Source: Linnemannia hyalina
Taxonomy: Eukaryota; Mortierellomycota; Mortierellomycetes; Mortierellales; Mortierellaceae
DNA length: 64,000 bases
Assembly: GCA_019671135.1 (NCBI GenBank)
Contig: JAHRHY010000008.1
Location: 1,178,001 to 1,242,000, forward strand
Direction of reading: 5' to 3'
A model generated the notes under the pieces. The model had not been told where the DNA came from. It searched no databases and saw only the letters and a list, made by a program, of their open reading frames with translations. Of this stretch, positions 47,812-59,040 are shown in pieces (the stretch's first letter is position 1; each line of letters starts with the position of its first letter). The translations under genes and the position numbers were made by a program.

Positions 47812-49502
47812 TCAAACCAAGAGTCTGCGCTTGTCAGCAATATTAATAAAACTGTATTCGGACAGTGTAAGAAAATTGCCCATCCTGGCAACAATCGTGT
47901 TCAGCTCGGACCAGAACGGACGAAGGTGGTGACCCTCCAGACGTTCCCAGAACTTGACAAGCTTCATAAAGTGTTTTCTTTTCTCTACATCACTATACAA
48001 ATGAATCTCGAGCTGCAATTGAGAAAAGGGCAGGATATCGAATTGGTCCATCATGGCGTTGAGGGCATCAAACTCGGTGCCCTCGATATCAATCTTGAGC
48101 ACGTCGATCCACTCGTGTCCGTTCTCGTTCATGATCGTCTTGAGAGTCTTCCAGACCATGCCATTCTTGTCGACCTTGTCCTTGCCGCCGATAAAGTATT
48201 TGAAAAAGTGAATGTTGGGGTCGCCAGCAGCATCTATCATTGTGTAATGATTTTTTTATCGTTGTTAGATATAGCAAAGCGTTAGGAGCAAATGAAAAGA
48301 AAAAAAAAAACAATCAAGAGTCAACCCAGGCAAAGTGAGAACGAAACAAAAAAAACACAACTTTACCACCAGCGATCTTGTCGACAGAGGCATCGAACGC
48401 AAAGACCTGACAGTTGGTGCGGTCAATCATCTCCTTCTCCCATGATGAGTCGTCAAAGACACCGAGGGAGTAGATAACACACTTGTCCTCCTTGGTCATG
48501 CTCTCGAGGACCGGCATTCCGCACATCCACTAACGTCCGGGACAAAAAAAAAGTTAACGTAGTGTCAGCACCCCCCTTTTTTGGTACCGGAACACGGCAA
48601 GAGCTTTAACGTGTAACATCTCTACATTTCTCATTGTTGTGTCCACAAGTGTTTACATTAAACACCAAAACAGATCAGCAAATAAAACGAAGGCAGTCAT
48701 ACCTTGCCACCATCATTGAGTCTCCCAACACGCTCGACCTCGTGAGGGCAGTTGAAAGAGGGCTGGAAGTACCACCACACGGGCATCATCTCCTTGGTTT
48801 TAGGAAACCATGCGCCGGTATAGCTATTAAGCGTGCCAATCAAACAAAAGCGTGCGGTTAGACACCTTCAACTGCTTCAGTGACCACCTGTTACCCTCTC
48901 TTCTCCCTGTAAGATTGGAAGAATAGGCCAATGAGCCGCTAGTTGAGCAATCATCCGACGAGCGTGCCGTTGAAGTTAGCGCTGTGGCAACTCTCCTGCT
49001 AATTTCCTGTCGCCGCATCGATATCCTGTCGCCGCATCGTTTTCAAGGGGATCAAGAATGATATTTTGCTGGACTCTTTCGCCTCTGTTCCTTGGCCTTC
49101 CTGGACGGCGATGAGGAGTGGGGGGTGCGCTAAAAATAAAAAAATAAAAAAAGTACAACTAGAACAACAGAACAAAAGTTGAAGGGATAAGTCTCAAGTA
49201 GAAGAAGCAACTTACTAATTGTTCTTACGGATATACTGTGTCCGTTTATACACCTGCTTCTGATACGACTGTTCAGAGCTGAGGAGTTTCTTGGATATGT
49301 CGGAGGAGCCATCAAAGTATCTACGAGCCTTGTTGTAGAATTCAAATTCGTGCGAGGCGCTATCGTCCTTGTAATCCACTGGTAATCCGGGTTGGTTGTG
49401 AGTTCGGGTGAAGAGGAGGAGGGCAGAGGCAATGAAGATCGGGATGAGGATTCGTGGTCGGACGAGGTTTCGGACTACGTCATTGATTGTCTGTGTCCTC
49501 AT
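47812..49502 (-). CDS. Methyltransf_22-type membrane-anchored protein (copy A)
   Basis: Four exons, 49502-49216, 48823-48703, 48529-48367 and 48233-47812, sum to 330 codons plus stop. A signal anchor lies at about residues 17-33 (LIPIFIASALLLFTR), so the body should be lumenal. The rest fits the Methyltransf_22 family (METTL24-like): WWYFQPSFNCPHEVERVGRL, CVIYSLGVFDDSSWE, CQVFAFDASV, then DVLKIDIEGTEFDAL and LPFSQLQLEIHLYSD. The DIEG motif is shared with FkbM-type methyltransferases. The substrate is unknown; a sugar or other lumenal acceptor is possible. It has a tandem paralog about 0.8 kb upstream on the same strand with the same exon pattern. Confidence 0.8.
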
Positions 49503-49682
49503 TGTTGTGATACTTGTTGTGTTGTGTTGTGTGCGATATGGGGAGGGATGAAAGAGAGGGGAGTGACGGACGTTATGGGGCTGGACAAGAACTCCGAGAA
49601 GGTGTAGAGAGGAGAGGGAGGAAGGGTATTGAAGCTGGAGGAAGAAAGAACAGAAAGAAAAGCAAAAGCAGAAGCAAAAGCC

Positions 49683-49716
<34 letters not shown>

Positions 49717-50273
49717 AAAAAAGAAGCTACCTGTATTGCGACGTGGCGAGTGTGCTGCCTTCCACATCGAAATAAGGTTGAAGCTATGGATGGAAGCCAC
49801 TCCCACGCCCATTTTTTTTTATTGGGGCTGTAGTCTTGAGCGGGGATTTTTTTTCTTCCCGTTATTCTTCCTTTCCTTCTTTAACCCTCTTTCTCTCTCG
49901 CCCCACTTTGAGTCTGCATGTCTGAAATTGGCGAAGGGGCAACTCTATTTTTTGAGGGATTCGATGATCGATTAAGGAAAAACACAAAACAACGGTATAC
50001 AAACGAGTGCCCAGAAGCCCATATAATTAATAATGAAAACACCAACGGGTGTCTTGACAGCGGTGGAGAGAGGAGACCTAGTAAATGTCTAAATAAAAAA
50101 ATCAAGAATGGTTTGAATGAGATGCTCCTAAAGCCAAAACCCATTCTTTTTTTTTCACCTCCTTCGACTCTCGAAAGAATGGGTGCCATCAAAAAAGAAA
50201 AAAAATAATAAGGATTTACTGAAAGTCTATATAAAAAAGATGTGTTGTTTTCCCCAGAACAAGATAAAAAATA
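49503..50273. other. Intergenic region between the two Methyltransf_22-type genes
   Basis: This 0.77 kb contains long A-runs (49682-49722) and the promoter of copy A. No gene is supported; open frames here are translations of A-rich sequence. Confidence 0.55.
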
Positions 50274-51692
50274 TTACAAGTTCTGAAGGAGTTTGTGCTT
50301 GCCGCCAATGTTGATGAAGCTGTACTCAGAAAGCCCAAGACCCTTATTTATATGAGAATAAACAGTATTCAACTCGGACCAGAATGGACGAATATAATGA
50401 CCCTCCAGCCGCTCCCAAAACTTCACAAAGTCCATAAAAAGTTTTCTGTCCTCCATATCGCCAAACAAATGAATCTCAATCTGCAGTTGAGAGAAGGGCA
50501 AGATCTCGAATTGGTCCATCATGGCGTTGAGGGTATCAAACTCGTTGCCCCCGATATCAACCTTGAGCACGTCGATCCACTCGTGTCCGTTCTCATTCAT
50601 GATCGTCTTGAGAGTCTTCCAGACCATGCCATCCTTGTCGACCTCGTCCTTGCCGCCGATAAAGTATTTGAAGAAGTGGATGTTGGGGTTACCAGCAGCA
50701 TCTAGTATGAGCAAAAGTTGATTAGTTTGTTAGGCACACGGCTGGACGCACATAAAGGAGCAGTCGGAAGTAACTCAATGCAGCATTGTATTCAAATAAA
50801 ATCGAGACACGTAGCAGATATCAAACAACTCACCACCGGAAATTCCATTGACAGAAGCATCGAAGGCATAGACCTGGCAGTTAGTGCGGTCAATCATCTC
50901 CTTCTCCCATGATGAGTCGTCAAACACACCAAGGGAGTAGATAACACACTTGTCTTCCTTGGTCATGCTCTCCAGGACGGCCATTCCGCACATCCACTAT
51001 TCATTCAACAGGCAAAAATAGCACAACATTTAACACTAGTGTTTGTCTTTGTCTTTCACATTTTTTATGGCCCCAATGGTGGATGAGAGACGTTCTCCTA
51101 GGGTGGGAAAAATTGCAACAGAAGGACAAAAACAAACGTGGAAGGAAAGCGTACCTTGCCACCATCATTGAAGCGACCGACTCGCTCGACCTCGTGAGGG
51201 CAGTTGAAGGAGGGCTGGAAGTACCACCAGAGGGGCATCATCTCCTTGGCTTTGGGGAGCCATGCACCAACATCGCTATTTGAAGGATGGAAAAAAGGGG
51301 AGAAGGAAGATCACAAAAGCGATCGATAAAAACACACGTTTAGTCCTCGAAGTACGTTTGCATGTTAACGTACATTTCCCATTCGAATGAATACAACATT
51401 AAAAAAATGGTACTTACGCATTGTTCTCACGAATGTATGTGGTGCGCTTCTGGACCTGCTTCTGGTAGAGACGCTCGGCGTTCTGGATCTTCCTGGCGAC
51501 TTCGGCACCGCTATAGTGTCTGTAAGCCTTACTATCCATCTCAAAGTCATGACGCATGATGTCGACCTCCTCGTTCATAAGGTGCTGGCGGTGCATACCC
51601 ATGGTAACTATGGCGGTGACGATGAAGGCGGCAATGAAGAAGCGAGGGCGGAGGAGGCTACGGCCAAGATCACGGATGGTTGTAGTAGTCAT
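50274..51692 (-). CDS. Methyltransf_22-type membrane-anchored protein (copy B)
   Basis: Exons 51692-51418, 51275-51155, 50996-50834 and 50701-50274 give 328 codons plus stop. The two middle exons have exactly the same lengths as in copy A (121 and 163 nt), so the pair is a gene duplication. The signal anchor is at about residues 16-31 (FFIAAFIVTAIVTMG). The body reads WWYFQPSFNCPHEVERVGRF, VIYSLGVFDDSSWE and CQVYAFDASV. The key motif is changed: DVLKVDIGGNEFDTL, with Gly replacing the Glu found in copy A's DIEG. This may weaken catalysis or mark a new role. Function is otherwise unknown. Confidence 0.8.
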
Positions 51693-52488
51693 ACTGACAT
51701 GAATATATTAATGGAGTAAAGGGAAGTGGTATATGGGTGAGGGGGGTGTCTGGGTTGAGCCAAACTTAAAAAAGGGGAGGGGGGAGAGGAGAGGGGAGGG
51801 AGAGGGACGGGAGGGAAGGGAGGATGAGGATGAGAGGGAAGGGAATGAGAAAGTTGATGATGATGAATGAGAAGGAAAAAAAAAAAAAAAAAAAAAAAGA
51901 ATGAGTGATGTGAAATGTTAAATAAACGAGGGCGAGGAAATTTTAAAAGGAACAAAGTTGCTGAGCGGTCATTGTCGTGGTGTTGGATAGGTTGAAGGGC
52001 CATGATTGGCCGAGACGGACGACAGAGACACACTACCCTCGAACACACAAGAGTCACATGGGGCTAATTGTCTTCCCTTCCTTCCTTGTCAATCAACATC
52101 AACATCACATTTATGGCATCATGGCTCCCCAAGCGACTGAGGGCGAACATCCGCAGTGCCTTTTTTTCCATCCTCCAACATTTGCCAATTACAAACGTCA
52201 AGATCTTTTGGTTTGCACGCCTAGATTCGAAAAAATAGAAAAGCACGAATTTTTTCCAGGATGGAGGGCAGACCACTTCTATCAGTTGATTGAACAACTA
52301 TCGACTCGCGCTTATCATTTCACCCTAGCAGTCTGATCTGAGCGTGTCCAGATGCCATTCCCGCCTACAAACACTTTTTTCTTGTTGAACTGATGCACAG
52401 CAATTGATCAAAGACACTGCAGCCTATGTTACGGTGCTCAAAAGGTCGCGCTCATATAAAACAATGCCAGTGCTTCTGCAGATCCCAT
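51693..52488. other. Intergenic region upstream of Methyltransf_22 copy B
   Basis: This 0.8 kb holds a G/A-rich tract (about 51776-51845) and an A-run at 51877-51898; in the sense of copy B this is a C/T-rich leader, as at other starts in this window. The rest (52000-52480) shows no gene. Confidence 0.55.
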
Positions 52489-53747
52489 TTATTCCCTCCA
52501 GGCAACAAAGACCTCATCTGTCCTGAACCGCTGCGTGCACCAAGTCTTCTCAAGCGGGGTCGTGTACCCAGTCTGGTAGGCCAAAATTCCAGCCTGCGCA
52601 ATCATAATACCGTTATCAATACAGAATCGCTCATCCGTCGCAAAGACCTTTCCGTCACGTTGGCTCGCCATCTGGTCCATCATTTCCTGTAGCCTCTTAT
52701 TACAGCCCACACCTCCGACAATCAACACCTCCCTGGATCCAATATGTGCCATGGCTCGCTCGGTTGTCTCGACCAACATTGCAAACACAGTTTCTTGGAG
52801 TGAGAAACACAGATCGGCGGCGGTGTATTCTCCAGAGGCGAGGAGTGCAGGCGCGTTGGTCTCGATGTACGTCAATACTCCACTGAATGATACGTCCATG
52901 CCCTTGACTGTATACGGAAGATCCAGCAATTTTGATCCCCTATTATTGCTCGACAGAAATATATAGCATGTCAGCATCACGAAATCGTATACGCGTTTCT
53001 TGTCTTGCACCTATCATGGTTCTCCAAAATGTGTAAAAGTGATAGCAAGAAAAAATGTTCGTACTTCTTGGCCAGCTGCTCAATGTTATAACCGGGAGCA
53101 GGGTCATTGGGCAGGTTGAGAACTCTTGCAAAGCGATCCAGACAGTTTCCAACAGCAATATCCAACGCCTCTCCAAAGATCCTGTACCGCTTCTCGGCGT
53201 ATGCAATGACCTGGGTGTTTCCTCCCGACACATACAGCACAACGGGGTTTTCTGCTCCTGTGATCTGTCTTCCCATCTCAATATCTAATATTCAACCAAA
53301 AAAAAAAAGGAAGTGTAAGTTATTCAATCCGCAGCTCTCATTCTATGCAAACGAGGAAGTAAGGACGAAATTAAAAAGAAAGTACTTACGTCCAACACAG
53401 TGGTTGACGCCAACGAGCTCCTTGTTCCACATCAAGGCCAGGGTCCTGGCAACAGTCGCAACGCTGGTCAGGGGTCCACCCATACCGGGTCCCTTGGTGA
53501 AGCAAATAACGCTAATGTCCTTGGGGGTGATGTTGCCTTCGGCCATGGCATCCTTGACAAGTTGGAGAATATGACTGCGGTGATGCTGAGCAGTGTCCTT
53601 TGGTAAGAACCCCTCTCCAGGTGGAGGGTGGTAGGTGTGTCTGATGTTGGCGAGAATGGTGACGGTGGGAGGGGTTGTTGTCATGTCGTGGCAAATCAGG
53701 CCGACGCCCAACTTGTTTGCGCTTCCTTCGAGTCCAAGTGCGATCAT
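52489..53747 (-). CDS. KAE1: KEOPS subunit Kae1, tRNA N6-threonylcarbamoyladenosine transferase
   Basis: Catalytic subunit that transfers threonylcarbamoyl to A37 of ANN-decoding tRNAs in the KEOPS complex. Three exons, 53747-53390, 53284-53065 and 52939-52489, sum to 342 codons plus stop, normal for the family. I chose the start at 53747 ([16 protein letters not shown]) because family members begin here; an in-frame upstream extension to 53912 was rejected. Motifs: the metal-binding [26 protein letters not shown] formed across the first intron, [36 protein letters not shown] and [16 protein letters not shown]. All key residues are present. The gene looks intact. Confidence 0.96.
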
Positions 53748-53964
53748 TGTTGTAAGCTGGAGGGGGGTCGTCTTCGTTGATGCGTTTAGGGTTCTGTAAA
53801 TGCAGGAGCGAACAAGTATACAAGATCTCTCTCTTCTCTCCTCTCTCCACTCTCCTCTCTGGTCGTTCAAATGGTCTCGCGCTAAGCCACCGTCCTTACT
53901 ACAATTTTTCAATTGGATGGATGCAGAAGCCTGATCAAGAACATGCTAGATATATTTCATAGTT

Positions 53965-54944
53965 CTAGGAAGTCTCAATCACGTAGCTCCGGCCCTCAGT
54001 GTTGACACGATGCGACCATTCACCCAATCTCAAGGGGTCCTTGTGGAGATGGAGAGACCTAACTTGCCGAAAAATATTCTCCATCTGGAGCTCGAGATAC
54101 TGCCTCCTGACCTCATACAAAAGACGGTTATCTGATCCCAGGACGCCCAAGGTACAATTCAAGCTCTCAACCATATCCTTCAATTTCGTCTTGTCCGCAC
54201 AGATCGTCCGGGGATGGAAGGCAAAGGCATCATAGCTCCCCACCCATGGGTGTGGTACGAATGTCATCCCGTTGGCGGAAGCCTCTTTATAGCCTTCGAG
54301 ATTGCGGCCACCGGTCGCGAGTCCCCAGCGTGAGATGGCATAAAAGTGCGAATCAAAGACAGCGTTGGAGAGTTTGGCGAAGTATTCGAGCGACGAGTCG
54401 TAAGAGATGTCCGAGTTGGCAAGGGTCATTCGGTGATCCTGAAGTTGGGCGCAGGCATACTGGGTAAAGTCTCCCATGAGAGGGTGGGTGGGGTGATTGA
54501 CTCTTTGGTCCTTGGATCGACGGTAGCAAAGGATGGGAGGAGCTGGTATTTGGCCTCGACAAGGACATGGATTTGGTCGAGGAGTGGGTTTCCCATCAGA
54601 CTGGCGAGACAGATATCGATCTCTGTGGCGCGCGCAGGGGACTTTGGCTTAAAATAGGAGGTGACGAAGGCGTGACCTCGGGGTGGTAGACGGGCGATTA
54701 TCTTCTGGTGGGCTGCATGGTCCTTAGGAGAGCTTGTTGGCGTTGGGAACGATGGGGACGATGGGGACGATGGGGACGATGGGTTTGTTGGGTTCGTTGG
54801 GGACGTCGATGGTAGGAGGGAGGTAGGGGTAAGGGAAAGAACGAAGAAGAGGAAGAGGGAGAATGAAACAAAAGATGATGGAGAAGGATGGATAGGAGTT
54901 GAAAAAGCTAAACTGGTTGACGAGCCTGAGTTCCTGGGTCGCAC
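53965..54944 (-). CDS. Putative secretory glycosyltransferase-like protein with a frameshift
   Basis: The ATG at 54944 opens a frame with a signal anchor (about residues 24-42, FVSFSLFLFFVLSLTPTSLL). A Ser/Pro/Thr stem with 9-bp repeats follows, then a conserved-looking region (HAFVTSYFKPKSPARATEID, LDQIHVLVEAKYQ). This frame stops at 54426. A second frame continues at once from about 54515 to 53965 (RVNHPTHPLMGD, RMTLANSDISYDSSL, YAISRWGLATGGRN, WVGSYDAFAFHPRTI). Together they look like one protein of ~325 residues broken by one base. The pattern 'LANSDI-YD...ISRW...GS-DAF-F' resembles a widespread uncharacterised eukaryotic glycosyltransferase-like domain; I recall the pattern but cannot name the family with certainty. 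It could be a recent pseudogene or a sequencing indel. Confidence 0.55.
54760..54812 (-). repeat. 9-bp tandem repeats coding Ser-Ser-Pro
   Basis: Four consecutive 'gatggggac' units on the + strand encode an (SSP)n-like stem on the minus strand, followed by diverged units coding Pro-Thr-Asn. They lie in the stem of the putative glycosyltransferase-like protein. Confidence 0.75.
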
Positions 54945-56345
54945 TGCACCCTTGTCATTATTCTACCAAGACAGGGTTCCTTTTTCATGTCGCACAAACT
55001 CCTGGCTGCGTTTGTTTATTTCTTTGTTCACTTCTTCAGTTTCCTCATCATCTATGGACGCTCAAAATGCATTCCTGGTACCTCACACCTCAAGAAGGTC
55101 AAAACCTTCCTCGCCATGAAACGCAGCCGTAGCATCTTCCTCGCACTCCCCATTTGCCCATTTGTCTCTTTCCTATCATTCCCTTCCAACCCCTCGAGAT
55201 CGTCAACTTGCGCCACTTATATCGATACAACAACAACAACACCGACATCAAACGAACCCCGTTGGAGCACAACGACCGCTAGAGACCGCTCACAGTCGCT
55301 TGACCCATTCGGACTTAGACGTTACTTGAACCTGCGCCGACAATGATCTGCCCGTCAGCAAAAAAAAGATTTACAAGAACAGGCGATCCCGTCTGTGTGT
55401 CGCTCAGAACTTTGTGTTGATCGCATACGTAAAAGGAAAACACAGCACACCCATCCGTCCATTAGGAACGAAAAAAATACCAACACCAAGCGCCGCCAAT
55501 TCAAATGAAAATCTGCCGAATACACTAACGCAACAAACGCATCGCATCCGTCCCTATTTGTATGACAAAGCGCTTCAAAGGGACATGGATTCTTGGACAT
55601 CTAGGGCGCAATCGCTTGTCAACCAGGGGCACCGAGGGCAATGAGAGATGCGCCCCGTATTCTAAACAGTGACTGATCAGGACGAACTCACGACCAAGGA
55701 TTTGCACTTCCACGTCAGGTTGCACCCATCAGGATACCATGTCAAGTGGATGACATTCGACAGTGACTGTAGGTTGCCTTTGCCTTCTGCACAACGTCAA
55801 CGTCATGCTCTACCGCCACGGAAATCGATGGGATCATCCACAAGCCAATGCCAACTACTGTCGGTCTCGATACTTCTGGTACTCCGAACCCTGGTTCATC
55901 AACACTACCCACAAGGACCTGTCGAACGTAAAATTTCAATTAGATCTTAATGGACCATGTCATCTTGTCACGTTTTCATTTTCTCACGGGGGTGCAGTGG
56001 GGCTCAGTTCCCCTCGTTTCCTTTCTCTCTGGAGTCGATTGTTCTTGGGAAAGGAGAAGCCTTCTTGATTTGGCAGGCAACCAAAGCAGCTCTGCACTTT
56101 CAACATCCGACGACGACTACGTGGGAGCGGTCCGTTGTCTTCAATTGAAGGGAAAGAAAGAACAATAGGACTGGACTCGACTCAGCAAACAAGTTCACGA
56201 TCACCCCCCTCTTTCGGATCGATGCTCTGGTTTCCTGCAGAGAAAAAGTACATATTTTGTTCTTTCCCTTTTTCTTCTCTCCTCTTCTTTTTTTCTTTCC
56301 TTCTCCTCCAACAACACCTTCCCACGCTCATACAACACTCCTACG
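54945..56345. other. Divergent intergenic region with weak coding-like segments
   Basis: This 1.4 kb lies between divergent starts. On the + strand there is a possible signal-peptide start at 55117 (MKRSRSIFLALPICPFVSFL). Near 55780-55940 two overlapping frames both look protein-like. No frame is long, and I could not join them with convincing introns. It may be a decayed secreted-protein gene, or leader sequence only. The 56250-56340 part is the C/T-rich leader of the aminopeptidase gene. Confidence 0.4.
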
Positions 56346-58895
56346 ATGGCATACGACCCCAACTCCCAGTCGAACCTCGACGAGGTCAAGACATCCCACA
56401 TCCACCTCAACCTTGCCGTCGACTTTGTCGCAAAGACCCTCGCCGGATCAGCCGAGCTCGACATCGAGGCCATCACTGACAACGTCTCCAAGCTCATCCT
56501 CGACACCAGCTTCATCGCCATCCACTCTGTCACCCTCAATGGCGCTCCTCTCAAGGTAAAAGAAAGAAACGAATGACAAAAAACGCGACAGCAACTGAAA
56601 AGTAATAACCATTCGTTATGGAATGGTCGATTCTGATCTTATATACATCTTCATTCCTAATAGTACACTTTGGCTGACCGTCATGAAAAGTACGGCTCTG
56701 CCTTGACCATCGAGTTGGGCAAGGCTCTTGCCAAAGGAGACAAGGCCAAGGTCGTTATCGCTTACGCTACCACTGAGGAGTGCACTGCCTGCCAGTGGCT
56801 CGAACCCAGTCAGACAGCTGGCAAGAAGCACCCTTACCTTTTTACCCAGTGCCAGGCCATCCACGCCCGCTCCTTGGTCCCCTGCCAGGACAGCCCCTCG
56901 GTCAAGTTGACCTACAGCGCCAACATCAACGCCCCCCTCCGGGCCGTCATGTCTGCCGTCCCCACTGGAGAGGAGAAGCAGGCCAACGGTACCACTACCT
57001 ACAAGTTCCACCAAAAGACCCGCATGCCTTCGTACTTGATCGCCCTCGCTGTCGGAAACCTCGAAGGTCGCGAGATTGGACCTCGCTCGACTGTCTGGAC
57101 TGAACCCGAGGTCATTGAGGCTGCCGCATGGGAGTTTGTTGACACTGAGTCCTTCATCCGCACTGGTGAGGAGCTCCTGACCCCCTATGATTGGGGTCGC
57201 TATGATCTATTGGTCCTCCCTGCCTCTTTCCCCTACGGTGGTATGGAGAATCCTTGCTTGACCTTTGTCACTCCTTCGCTCTTGGCTGGAGACCGTTCCT
57301 TGGTTGATGTCGTTGCCCATGAGATTGCTCACAGCTGGATGGGCAACTTGGTCACAACTGAGAACTGGGAGCACTTCTGGTAAGTCATGGGAAAATAACT
57401 CAAAAGAATCTCGTGGAAAAATGAAATACACGGCTGTTTTGGGTTTGTTTGTTGTGAATTGAGTAGGAACTTTCATTTCTTTCCCTTACTAATAATATCA
57501 ACAATTTCTTGCATTTGTTCTAGGCTGAACGAGGGATTCACTGTCTTTGTTGAACGCAAGATCTTGGGTCGCATGCAGGGCAAGGAACACGCCGAGTTCA
57601 GCGCCATCATTGGACACAAGGCCATGGTTGAGAGTGTTGAGATCTACGGCGAGGACCACCCCTTCACCGCTCTCCGTCCTTGCCTCCGTGGCGAGGATCC
57701 CGATGATGCCTTCTCCTCGATCCCCTATGGTAAGCGGCACTTAAGCATTCTGAAGTTGTTTTTACTGTCTTTGTTGACGACAATTTTACTCACCACGTAG
57801 CATTCCTCCCCACTTCCTGCAAATAGAGAAGGGATTCAACTTGCTTTACTACCTTGAGAAACACTTGGGTGGCCCCGAGGTCTTTGAGCCTTATGTTAGA
57901 GCCCACGTTCAGGAGTTTGCTGGCCGCTCGATCAACACCGACGACTGGAAGGCTTTCTTGTACTCGTTCATGGAGAAGAACCATGGACAGGAGAAGGTTG
58001 ACCTCTTGAACAAGGTTGACTGGGAGGCTTGGCTCGCCGGCACCGGCATGGTACGTGTGCCCTTTATTGGAGTCTTTGGTCTATCAGAGTGTTTGGAGTA
58101 TAAGGAGGGTTATCCATTGTTTTGATATGTGTCTCGCCATACATTTGGTCTGTTCTGCTTGTACGTTCCTCATATACATTTTCATCCTATTAACCTCCGC
58201 CTAATCTCTTTTTTCTTAGCCCCCCGTCGAGAACAAGTTTGATGATACCCTCGCCAAGGCCTGCAACTGCCTTTGCAAGAAGTGGGACCACTCTCGCACG
58301 GTCGAGAAGCCCACCGAATTCTCGCCCAAGGACATTGAGGAGTTCTCGCCTACTCAGAAGGTTGTCTTCTTGGAGCGCGTCTCTGAACTCGACAGCCTGC
58401 CCCACTCGCACTTGGAGTTGATGGATCAGACCTATGGACTGACCCAGGTCCGGAATGCAGAGATCAAGTTCCGCTGGCACATGATCTGCCTCAAGGCCAA
58501 CTACGAGAAGATGTACCCTGAGGTAGCCGAGTTTGCCTCGACCATGGGACGCATGAAGTAAGTCTGTCTTATTTATTTGTTCATGAGAATTCTTACTTGA
58601 GTTTCGAACTACGCCTAACTTTTTTCTCTTCTGTTGTTTCTTCGTTGCTTCTATTAGGTTCTGTCGATCACTTTTGAGGTAACTTGAACTCACCGGACTA
58701 ATGGCCTTGCAATTATATCATATTCTTCGAGCTAACGATTATCTTCATATCCCTCTTTTCAACCATTTCAATAGGGCGCTTTATCTGGCCAAGAATGGAG
58801 CGGAATTAGCAAGGGAAACGTTCAAGAAGCACAGATCATTCTACCACCCCATCGCTGCCACCATGATCGCCAAGGACCTTGGTCTCGCCAAGTAG
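56346..58895 (+). CDS. Leukotriene A4 hydrolase-type M1 aminopeptidase
   Basis: A cytosolic zinc aminopeptidase of the LTA4H family (yeast Lap2). Seven exons, 56346-56555, 56664-57379, 57524-57729, 57827-58050, 58220-58557, 58658-58678 and 58775-58895, sum to exactly 611 codons plus stop, the usual family length. The M1 substrate motif is YGGMENPCLTFVTP. The zinc site is HEIAHSWMGN with the third ligand in WLNEGFTVFVER, assembled across the second intron. The C-terminal LTA4H-type helical domain is present (PVENKFDDTLAKA to AATMIAKDLGLAK). Exon six is only 21 nt. The epoxide hydrolase activity of animal enzymes cannot be judged from this. The stop is followed 18 nt later by AATAAA, and the next gene starts 145 bp downstream. 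Confidence 0.95.
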
Positions 58896-58913
58896 AAATT
58901 GCGAATAAATCAT

Positions 58914-58919
58914 TGAATA
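58914..58919 (+). terminator. AATAAA polyadenylation signal of the LTA4H-type gene
   Basis: AATAAA 18 nt after the stop, with a second ATAA-rich motif just after it. The next gene's ATG is only 120 bp further on, so transcription termination and the next promoter must overlap. Confidence 0.45.
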
Positions 58920-59040
58920 AATTAAATCAAATTGGTGGCAAAATCGTCTAAATAAACGGAATACACTTTTTGAAACATTCACACTTCTCACTCTTCGCTC
59001 ATTGGACATTCGTTTTCAATCAACACATTTGCACAACACC

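Noticed and set aside
49573..49812. Phe-rich minus-strand frame near 49.7 kb
   Set aside because: It is a translation of A-runs and purine tracts; composition alone explains it.
53748..53912. Upstream extension of KAE1
   Set aside because: Family members begin at the [10 protein letters not shown] motif; the extension is Arg/Ser-rich and unlike any Kae1.
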